From the NCBI RefSeq assembly GCF_004210375.1, contig NC_134827.1:98302672-98366671 (forward strand): DNA of 64,000 nt, read 5' to 3'. Shown here piece by piece: positions 59,701-64,000 of this stretch. Made by a program: the position numbers and the translations under genes. The notes below the pieces were generated by a model that was given only the letters and a program-made list of their open reading frames with translations, was not told the DNA's origin and did not search any database. The DNA is from Tachypleus tridentatus. Taxonomy: Eukaryota > Arthropoda > Merostomata > Xiphosura > Limulidae. Within the stretch, counting starts at the first letter, position 1; the number at the start of each line of letters is the position of its first letter.

Positions 59701-62333
59701 TTTCGCGCAAAGCTACACGAAGGCTATTTGCGCTAGCCGTCCCTAATTTAGCAGTGTAAGACTAAAGGGAAAGCAGCTAGTCATCACCAACCACCGCCAA
59801 CTCTTGGGCTACTCTTTTATTAACGAATAATGGAACTGACCGTACATTATAACGCTGCCACAGCTGAAAGAGCGAGCATGTTTGGTGCGACGGGGATTCG
59901 AACCCGCGACCCTCAGATTACGAGTCGAATGCCTTAACCACCTGGCCATGCCGGGGCTAACTCTGTCGGGTTATTTGCACCATGCTTCTGTCGATTTGTT
60001 TGTTTGTTTGTCTGACACAACCTTCATGTATAAAAGCTTTAAAAGTTTACTTTTGTTAACGATAAAACGTACAACTGCCATACGTGCCTTCAAGGCACAC
60101 ATGAAAATCAATCATGGAATGTTTATGTTCGTAAAAATTAATAACTTTCAGACGTCCTATAAAGTTTGGTTTCTTACAGATTATAAATAATAATTTTTAG
60201 AGATTTCTTTAAAGATATGCTAAACGAATAATGGATTTTGAACAAGTGGCTCTGTAACTCCTGATTTCTCTTTAAATGACGCGTGTGTCCCATAACTAAA
60301 TCGTTTCACAAAACAGGAATATTTTTCTATTTATCTAAGATCACTGGAAGCTAACTGAAAATTAAACACACTATTTTTGTCTTTATAAAACAACTTAGGT
60401 ATATATATAAGAAACGTTTCTGAAAACACTAATTCTAACTTGAAACTATTGCTGAAAACACTAATAATAATTTGAAACTATTGCTGAAAACACTAATAAT
60501 AATAATTTGAAACTATTGCTGAAAACACTAATAATAATAATTTGAAACTACTGCTGAAAACACTAATTCTAATTTGAAACTATTGCTGAAAACACTAATA
60601 ATAATAATTTGAAACTATTGCTGAAAACACTAATAATAATAATTTGAAACTACTGCTGAAAACACTAATTCTAATTTGAAACTATTGCTGAAAACACTAA
60701 TTCTAATTTGAAACTATTGCTGAAAACACTAATTCTAACTTGAAACTATTGCTGAAAACACTAATAATAATTTGAAACTATTGCTGAAAACACTAATAAT
60801 AATTTGAAACTATTGCTGAAAACACTAATAATAATAATTTGAAACTATTGCTGAAAACACTAATAATAATAATTTGAAACTACTGCTGAAAACACTAATT
60901 CTAACTTGAAACTATTGTTGAAAACACTAATTCTAATTTTAAACTATTGCTGAAAACACTAATTCTAATTTTAAACTATTGCTGAAAACACTAATTCTAA
61001 TTTGAAACTACTGCTGAAAACATTAATTCTAATTAGGAACTGTTAAGAATGCAGTAGTTACTTACCGGAACTGAAAGATACCTCACTGACAAGAATCCAT
61101 CGAGAACCAAACGTTAATTCCACCTTTACAAACTTTCCAAACCGATGGTGCAGGAAGATAGTGACATTCCTAGCCTTGTCGATGAAGGAGTCGGCCATGT
61201 AGGAGAAATGAAGCGGCTCTCCCAAGTAGTATTTCCCACCAATGCTGAACCAAAGTTTAGCCGAGGCGAACACTCTAATGTCTTTGGTAAACATATTGTT
61301 ACAATGGAAATACATAGAGGAGAAATTACGAACAGTGTCGAAGGCAAACACAATTTCCAAGGGTCTGGAGTAGGACGAGTCATTTTTCCACCCCACCCAC
61401 TCGAAGCCTGATGATGAGAAAAATGGAAGAAGCAACATAAACTATCCAGTAAATAGAGGGCGCTAATACAAACAGAAATACAGTGAACATATCACCTAAG
61501 ATTATACATTAATTATACGGCTCTTATATTGAGGAAAATAAACAAATAGACTAAATGATAAAGAAAAATATAGAAACAAACATCGATAAACAGACAAGAG
61601 AGCAGACACGTACTTATGAAGGGATTAGTGATTGGTCAACAAACCAATAGATTAGAGAAAGTGAGATTATCTATTTGTTTGGTTTTTGAATTTCGCGTAA
61701 AGCTACATAAGGGCCATCTGCGCTAGCCGTCTCTAATTTAGCAGTGTAAGATTAGGGAAAAGGTAGCTAGTCATCACCACCTACCGCCAACTCTTGGGGT
61801 ACTCTTTTATCAACGAATAGTGGGATTGACCGTAACATTATAACGCCCCCATGGCTGAAAGGGCGAGCATGTTTGGTGTGATGGGGATTCAAACCCGCGA
61901 CCCTAAGATTACGAGTCGAGTGCCTTAACCACCTGGCCATGCCGGGCCCAAAACTGTTATATTTAAATGAAGTTTCCATCAACGATAAACTACCTTAAAA
62001 CATAAAATAACCAACTGATATGGTGGAGAAGTTTTTCCACCATTCAAAATAATAAAACTACAACACAATTCCAGGTAGCTACATAATATGTTCAATATTT
62101 GTATGATCTTTAGGGTGTTTAATATGAACGTACAGTTTTTGACCTTGACATACCTTTTCCATAGCCGTATACGTCCGCTTTAAAATTGTCGCCTCCCTCA
62201 ACACCATCGGTCAGTTGACCAAGACCTCCATTGAGGTAGCTGTCGTCCCTTACCCCATCGTATGTATTGTCCGAGAAGTCCAGTTCGAGGCCTCGCCTTT
62301 CTCCTTGAGGCATGGAGTAGGAAAGGAGTCCCT
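41491..62333 (-). CDS. Ddr: Discoidin domain receptor tyrosine kinase, nine 3' exons (5' end outside window)
   Basis: Join on the minus strand of 62154-62333, 61066-61407, 58279-58332, 56273-56463, 54811-54991, 52373-52686, 51748-52058, 47271-47505 and 41491-41790. Every junction is GT-AG and every phase matches, giving about 701 residues and a stop. DDRs are single-pass receptors that bind fibrillar collagen and signal through a cytoplasmic tyrosine kinase. Order seen (numbered from the first whole codon): DS-like domain about 1-174, short stalk 175-204, TM helix about 205-228 followed by RNRRRK, proline-rich juxtamembrane region to about 403, kinase about 404-701. Kinase landmarks: glycine loop GEGQFGEV, Lys447 (VAVK), Glu464, HRDLATRN (Asp551), DFG (Asp569) and activation-loop tyrosines 577/581/582 in the DDR pattern YxxxYY. 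Juxtamembrane TVYAVP and the YQEP motif also match DDR1. No NPxY motif lies between TM and kinase. The discoidin (F5/8 C) domain, signal peptide and start codon are missing because they lie beyond 64000. The family call is firm; DDR1 versus DDR2 cannot be assigned, as invertebrate DDRs diverged separately. Confidence 0.95.
41791..42307. other. Ddr intron, left part
   Basis: Intronic sequence next to the last exon; no repeat recognised. Confidence 0.6.
42308..42482. repeat. 44-bp tandem repeat, 4 copies (Ddr intron)
   Basis: AACACATACTATCCAGGAAC begins at 42308 and recurs about every 44 bases. Each unit contains GTGTTACATAGTGTAATAACAC, an imperfect palindrome. Confidence 0.88.
42695..44731. 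repeat. 37-bp minisatellite, about 55 units, with forkhead and nuclear-receptor motifs (Ddr intron)
   Basis: Unit TGTAAACAAGGTCATCACAA followed by AAGGTACTTTATGTTGC, 33-40 bp because of indels in the A, T and GTT runs. The part TGTAAACAAGGTCATCA is almost invariant. TGTAAACA is the forkhead core and AAGGTCA an extended nuclear-receptor half-site. A SINE-A is inserted at the very end. Confidence 0.93.
44733..45000 (+). mobile_element. SINE-A copy at the end of the 37-bp array
   Basis: GGCCCAGCATGGCCAGGTGG head, B box GGGTTCGAATCC, tail GAAATTCAAACCAAACC. It joins the last array unit directly (CTGTAA|GA). Confidence 0.91.
45032..45171 (+). mobile_element. SINE-B copy with 9-bp target-site duplication
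   Basis: AACCCTAGT at 45032-45040 and 45163-45171 flanks a full SINE-B (GGCCCCTCGTTAGTACAGCG ... GCTATAAGAAAAACACACAC). Confidence 0.9.
45172..45992. other. Ddr intron, unique-looking sequence
   Basis: No feature recognised. Confidence 0.45.
45993..46088 (-). mobile_element. SINE-A fragment (tRNA half only)
   Basis: GCTGAAAGGGCGAGCATGTT through the tRNA head to CCCATGGCGGCCC. The body is missing. Confidence 0.85.
46107..46344 (-). mobile_element. SINE-A copy with internal deletion
   Basis: Body GAATTTCGGGTAAAGCTACA present; the ACCCACCGCCAACTCTTGGG block is deleted; head ends GGCCATACCACGC. Same orientation as the fragment just before it. Confidence 0.87.
46345..46893. other. Ddr intron with a short repeat
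   Basis: Two near-copies of GTGACC..TAAACTTTCAACTCAA plus TATACA.ATATATTTTATCAAA at about 46467-46515 and 46520-46570 (period about 52). Otherwise nothing. Confidence 0.5.
46895..47155 (+). mobile_element. Diverged SINE-A copy
   Basis: GGCCTAGCATAGCTTGGTGG head, TTCAAATCCCGTCAC B-box area, and the tail CTGCGCGAAGTTAAAACATA. Strongly diverged, so old; ends about 115 bp from a coding exon. Confidence 0.75.
47271..47505 (-). CDS. Ddr: DDR exon: catalytic and activation loops
   Basis: 235 bp, 78 whole codons after a split Ser. Acceptor GCTCTAATAG. The donor is GTGGGT, a non-optimal but phase-correct site; joining there gives ILLGKFTT, as in known DDRs. It holds [15 protein letters not shown], the activation-loop tyrosines in LYTADYYR, and [14 protein letters not shown]. 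All catalytic residues are present, so the kinase should be active. Confidence 0.96.
47693..51530. repeat. 33-bp minisatellite, about 116 units (Ddr intron)
   Basis: Unit CTGCTAGTACGCTTTAGATT followed by TGTTATACCCACA. The array fills most of the intron between the kinase N-lobe and catalytic-loop exons. One minus-strand frame ([11 protein letters not shown] unit) and one plus-strand frame are open for hundreds of codons, broken only at single-base indels. Marked variants repeat as blocks: TATGCTTTAG at 48321, 49411 and about 50235, and the GAACGCTGTAG unit at 48188 and 49278, giving a duplication of about 1.09 kb (33 units). The right third has its own sub-family (AGCATGCTCTAG). Confidence 0.95.
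51748..52058 (-). CDS. Ddr: DDR exon: kinase N-lobe and hinge
   Basis: 311 bp, 103 codons plus two bases. Acceptor TTTCAATCAG, donor AAG|GTAGGT. It starts VHLCEAEG, completing the glycine loop, and carries VAVK (ATP-binding Lys), the helix-C Glu in [11 protein letters not shown], and the hinge [15 protein letters not shown]. The gatekeeper position is valine, whereas human DDR1 has threonine in MITDYM. Confidence 0.96.
52059..52372. other. Short Ddr intron
   Basis: 314 bp with GTAAAT donor and TCAATCAG acceptor on the minus strand. No repeat. Confidence 0.8.
52373..52686 (-). CDS. Ddr: DDR exon: proline-rich juxtamembrane and kinase start
   Basis: 314 bp, 104 whole codons after a split Asp codon. 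Acceptor TTTTTTAG, donor GAG|GTAAAT. The first half is proline-rich ([13 protein letters not shown]), a plausible SH3-ligand region. The second half has [10 protein letters not shown] and [10 protein letters not shown], aligning with the DDR1 segment before the kinase, then [15 protein letters not shown], the start of the kinase glycine loop. Confidence 0.95.
53014..53135 (+). mobile_element. SINE-C-like copy (Ddr intron)
   Basis: GCCCCCTGTGTCTCAGCGGC, TTTATAACACTAAAAATCCC, CGCAGTGGGCAGAGCACAG and the tail CTTGCACTTAACAACAAACA. A CTTT microsatellite lies just upstream (52990-53010). Confidence 0.65.
53230..53286 (+). mobile_element. SINE-A 3' fragment
   Basis: GGCAGACGGCGCAGATAACC and TCGAGCAGCTTTGCACGAAA match only the last 55 bases of SINE-A. 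Confidence 0.7.
53287..53639. other. Ddr intron, no feature
   Basis: Unique-looking sequence between SINE fragments. Confidence 0.4.
53640..53776 (+). mobile_element. SINE-C-like copy with AAT microsatellite
   Basis: CCGGGTTTCGACACCAGTGG B-box region, an (AAT)n run at 53723-53741, and the tail GTTTGTGCTTAATAACAAAT. Confidence 0.6.
53988..54090 (+). mobile_element. Diverged SINE-B copy
   Basis: GCTAAAATCAGGGGTTTAAT, CAGACAGTCCAATGTGGCTT and TTGTTATAAAACAAATAAC. The B box has lost its TTCGA core. Confidence 0.65.
54215..54315 (-). mobile_element. SINE-C-like fragment
   Basis: TGTAGTTAAGCAAAACCACG, ACCACGGGTATCGAAACTC. Inverted and diverged. Confidence 0.5.
54364..54506 (-). mobile_element. 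SINE-B copy with 11-bp target-site duplication
   Basis: GAAAAACACTT at 54364-54374 and 54496-54506 flanks a full inverted SINE-B (TTGTGTGTTTTTCTATAGCA ... CATACCGCTGTACTAGTGGG plus a G run). Confidence 0.92.
54589..54728 (-). mobile_element. SINE-A copy, body truncated
   Basis: Runs from AACGAATAATGGAATTGACC to CCATGACAGGCC, so only the tRNA head and the first part of the body remain. Its edge is about 80 bp from the coding exon at 54811. Confidence 0.88.
54811..54991 (-). CDS. Ddr: DDR exon: cytoplasmic juxtamembrane 1
   Basis: 181 bp, 60 codons plus one base. Acceptor TAACTTCAG, donor GTAAGG. It begins [10 protein letters not shown] and contains LLYQEPQDF, similar to the YQEP motif of the DDR1 juxtamembrane region. 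Five tyrosines (in VYG, SYS, VYG, LYQ and LYS) are candidate docking sites; none lies in an NPxY motif. Confidence 0.92.
55490..56272. repeat. 103-bp tandem array carrying copies of the TM-exon 5' splice site
   Basis: Seven units with minus-strand donor sites (ATGAAG|GTAAR) whose GT is read at + 55562, 55665, 55768, 55871, 55974, 56077 and 56180, exactly 103 apart; the real donor is 91 bases on at 56271. Each unit contains about 20 bases matching the end of the TM exon, the donor, and intron sequence ending in the CATTCTAG stretch. All seven keep GT and most of the consensus. Array and exon overlap in homology, so the unit was seeded from the exon-intron border. Confidence 0.9.
56273..56463 (-). 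CDS. Ddr: DDR exon: transmembrane helix
   Basis: 191 bp, acceptor ATTCCAG, donor AAG|GTAAGC. It encodes a short extracellular lead ([12 protein letters not shown]), a hydrophobic run of about 24 residues ([12 protein letters not shown] onward) and the basic stop-transfer RNRRRK, then [14 protein letters not shown]. Both boundary sequences are repeated in the flanking introns (see the arrays at 55490-56272 and 56464-56937). Reading through the donor reaches TAG at 56249-56251 after only eight codons. Confidence 0.95.
56464..56937. repeat. 60-bp tandem array carrying copies of the TM-exon 3' splice site
   Basis: Eight boundaries exactly 60 bp apart (TGAC/TGAT at 56461, 56521, 56581, 56641, 56701, 56761, 56821, 56881). 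The first is the real acceptor. Each unit repeats ATTCCAG|TCAGTACA, that is, intron end plus the first eight exon bases. The AG is intact in the copies at 56521, 56641, 56701 and 56821, and mutated to AA at 56581, 56761 and 56881. The 60-bp period keeps the exon reading frame. Confidence 0.9.
56938..57442. other. Ddr intron, no feature
   Basis: Unique-looking sequence. Confidence 0.4.
57443..57715 (-). mobile_element. SINE-A copy (near consensus)
   Basis: GGTTTTTTTTTTAATTTCGC to TGGCTATGCCGGGCC; full length. Confidence 0.92.
57900..58016 (+). mobile_element. SINE-C copy
   Basis: Best SINE-C example: TTCCTCGTGGCTCAGTGATA head, GTTTCTACACTCGTGGTGAA centre, and tail GTGTAGCTTTGTGTTTGACA then ACAAACAG. 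The A box (GTGGCTCAGTG) is clear; the B box is degraded. Confidence 0.7.
58279..58332 (-). CDS. Ddr: DDR micro-exon: extracellular stalk
   Basis: 54 bp exon (17 whole codons plus split codons) with acceptor TTTTTCCCAG and donor GTAAAA. It encodes a short acidic, Pro/Ala-rich stretch ([17 protein letters not shown]) just before the membrane, with an NFTE glycosylation site. Support is phase continuity on both sides and two good splice sites. Its length is a multiple of three, so skipping it would keep frame. Confidence 0.85.
58333..59346. other. Ddr intron, no supported exon
   Basis: An 89-codon plus-strand frame (58856-59125) sits here, antisense inside the intron, with slightly higher GC than its surroundings. 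I recognise no family and cannot support it as a gene. Confidence 0.35.
59347..59421 (-). mobile_element. SINE-A fragment
   Basis: GGTTTGTTTTGAACTTCGCG to AGCAGTGTAAGACTAGAAAG: only the tail end of the body. Confidence 0.8.
59460..59683. mobile_element. Possible relative of SINE-A
   Basis: GGAACAAAGCTACGTTAGGA, TGTGCGTAGCCGTTCCTAAT and CGAACCGACAGAGTGTAGAG echo the SINE-A 3' body but then diverge into unrelated sequence (GGTTCCAAAATCTGGAACGC, a small palindrome). It may be a third SINE sharing a tail with SINE-A. Confidence 0.4.
59684..59957 (-). mobile_element. SINE-A copy (full length)
   Basis: TTGTTGTTGTTTTTAAATTT to GGCCATGCCGGGG, with a good B-box complement GGATTCGAACCC. Confidence 0.92.
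59958..60416. other. Ddr intron, no feature
   Basis: AT-rich sequence with a GTTT run near 59997. Confidence 0.4.
60417..61045. repeat. 32-36-bp minisatellite, about 19 units (Ddr intron)
   Basis: Unit GAAACTATTGCTGAAAACAC followed by TAATTCTAATTT or a variable (TAA)n block, so length changes in 3-bp steps. It ends about 20 bp before the donor of the DS-domain exon but does not include that splice site. Confidence 0.92.
61066..61407 (-). CDS. Ddr: DDR exon: main part of DS-like domain
   Basis: 342 bp, 113 whole codons, phase 1 at both ends. It starts FEWVGWKN and contains [15 protein letters not shown] and LHHRFGK, ending SEVSFSS. These match the DDR DS-like fold, including its conserved cysteine. 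Possible N-glycosylation sites are NDSS, NFSS and NVTI. Acceptor ends TCATCATCAG; donor is GTAAGT. Confidence 0.94.
61674..61949 (-). mobile_element. SINE-A copy (full length)
   Basis: GTTTGGTTTTTGAATTTCGC to GGCCATGCCGGGCC, in the intron between the two DS-domain exons. Confidence 0.92.
62154..62333 (-). CDS. Ddr: DDR exon: start of DS-like ectodomain
   Basis: 180 bp, 59 whole codons, phase 1 at both ends. Acceptor CAG lies at 62334-62336 and donor GTATGT follows at 62153-62148. It encodes [10 protein letters not shown] at the start, the NTYDG motif and [10 protein letters not shown], all typical of the DDR DS-like domain just after the discoidin domain. The preceding exon was not found up to 64000, so the upstream intron is at least 1.6 kb. 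Confidence 0.93.
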
Positions 62334-62825
62334 CTGGTGGTAAAAAGGTAAACAATAATTTTAAAAATAGCAACATATCTAATTAAAATTCATATGTCGC
62401 CTAAAGCAACGACATTGATGTCTTGGAATAGTCACCAGTAAAGCAACAGTACGAGACCCATAACTGAAAAGTTTATTTATCAAAAATATTTGCTCAACAG
62501 ACATCAATAAAATGAAACTGCGTTATTTCAAACAAGAACCATCGTGACGTTTGTTCGAAGTGTCCGTTTTAAGCCCCATTTCTTGAGTGTAAGAGTCGTG
62601 AGTTAAACATTCAATAACCAAACCAAGTAAGTGTAGCACTGAAAACCTCTGTAAATAAAAAAAAACTCTTTAGAGACAAGGTATATAAGTATTTTAAAAC
62701 CATATCTATCCAAAACAAGAAAATTATGCACATAAGAGACGTAAGTGCAGTGAAAATAGTGGAATTGTTTTGTTACTTCAGAAAGTAACATATTTTAGAT
62801 TTAGACATAAAATGTCATTTATGTG
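62334..62825. other. Ddr upstream intron, no feature
   Basis: No discoidin-domain exon seen on the minus strand. Confidence 0.5.
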
Positions 62826-62930
62826 GTAAGATATATCGGGCCATCTGCTGAGTCCGCCAAGGGGAATCGAACCGCTGATTTTAGAGTTGTGAATCCGTAG
62901 ACATATCGCTGTACCATTTGGGGACTCGTA
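62826..62930 (-). mobile_element. SINE-B copy
   Basis: TATCGGGCCATCTGCTGAGT, AGGGGAATCGAACCGCTGAT, and CATATCGCTGTACCATTTGG. Confidence 0.82.
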
Positions 62931-62977
62931 GTTTTGTATTATTAAAATTGTTGCTAAACACCTGATTAAAAAAAAAA

Positions 62978-63260
62978 GGCCCTGCATGGCCAGGTGTTTA
63001 AGGCACTCGACTCGTTATCCGAGGGTCGCAGGTTCGAATCCCCGTCATGCCAAACATGCTCGCTCTTTCAGCCGTGGGGGCGTTATAATGTTACGGTCAA
63101 TCCCCCTATTCGTTGGTAAAAGAGTAGCCCAAGAGTTGGCGATGGGTGGTGATGACCAGCTGTCTTCTCTCTAGTCTTACACTGCTAAATTAGGAACGGC
63201 TGGCGCAGATAGCCCTCGTGTAGCTTTGTGCGAAATTCAAACAACCAAACAAACAAAAAG
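62978..63260 (+). mobile_element. SINE-A copy (full length)
   Basis: GGCCCTGCATGGCCAGGTGT head, GGTTCGAATCCCCGTCATGC, and tail ACAACCAAACAAACAAAAAG. Confidence 0.92.
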
Positions 63261-64000
63261 TTTGTTCTTAGACAAAATACATTACCTTCCATAAATAAAT
63301 ACCACGTGTACAACACACTCATACCTGTATATAATGGACATGAAACGTTATTTGGAAGTATTTACCGTTTAAGTGCCAACACTTTAATAAAAACAGTTGA
63401 AACTTGAGCAATCTAAAACACTAAGCTAGTCGTATTAATCCTATTACGCTTTTGAATTATTGTTTTATTTTCTTTATTTCATATAACCTAAGCGAGTATT
63501 AAGAAAACAGTTTAACGACTCAAAAGCGTTTAGAAGGGAAGATTGTATAATATACTGTGAGTAAATATGACCATTAGGACCAGAAGTAAACTTCATGACA
63601 TCAATAAACTTACAGTGGAAAAAACAAAGATGAAACCAATCAAAATTAACGTTTCCATGAGCACTGAAATCGAATGAACGAATGTATTTCCTACGTCAAA
63701 TAGAACAGGATCTGGTAAGACACACTAAACAAAATTTTACCAATTATACTAGCATGACGTTCCCTCAGTGTCTGGAAGTAGGCGAACACTGAAATGGCTG
63801 ATTTCTCGTTAGGCCTAGAATAATCAGAGAATTATAGGGAATTGCTGAGAAAACCCCAGGTGCTAGAATCTTCGTCACTGTTCTGCCAAACACAAACTCT
63901 ACATTAAGCGGCAACCCACTGCTTTATCAAACAACATTAATGTTACGAACTCTAGAAGACCTGACCGTGATATCGAACATCAGTGTTCTTCACACAATAG
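63261..64000. other. Probable Ddr upstream intron, no feature
   Basis: No exon found. The upstream discoidin-domain exons are expected further on. Confidence 0.45.

Overview
The window is animal nuclear DNA: AT-rich, mostly non-coding, and packed with tRNA-derived SINEs and long minisatellites. It holds one clear protein-coding gene, whose exons are split by GT-AG introns. An arthropod is likely. The dominant SINE (here SINE-A) resembles, from memory and unchecked, sequence common in horseshoe-crab (Limulus/Tachypleus) DNA, so a chelicerate is my best guess.

The gene is a discoidin domain receptor (DDR, a collagen-sensing receptor tyrosine kinase) on the minus strand. Nine exons between 62333 and 41491 join in phase into about 701 residues: the DS-like ectodomain, extracellular juxtamembrane segment, transmembrane helix, proline-rich cytoplasmic juxtamembrane region, complete kinase and stop. 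The exons for the signal peptide and N-terminal discoidin domain lie beyond 64000. The introns hold most of the right-hand arrays: a 44-bp array, a 37-bp array (42695-44731), a 33-bp array (47693-51530), 103-bp and 60-bp arrays on either side of the transmembrane exon, and a 32-36-bp array (60417-61045).

Positions 1-41490 show no convincing gene. They contain a 48-bp array (1-652), a 30-bp array (3061-4590), a LINE reverse-transcriptase fragment (about 6690-7060), a dead Tc1-like transposon (8068-9282), a 100-bp array (18140-18720), a 37-bp array (32225-32800), a 31-bp array of about 124 units (33828-37690), an inverted-repeat element, a local palindromic duplication and many SINEs. At least three SINE families are recognisable. 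Several copies have exact target-site duplications, so they are true retroposons.

The most unusual structure surrounds the DDR transmembrane exon (56273-56463). On its donor side a 103-bp repeat carries seven extra copies of the exon end plus 5' splice site. On its acceptor side a 60-bp repeat carries seven extra copies of the 3' splice site plus the exon start, four still with AG. Reading the sequence, use of the donor decoys would give a kinase-less membrane receptor, and use of the acceptor decoys would stop translation before the membrane helix.
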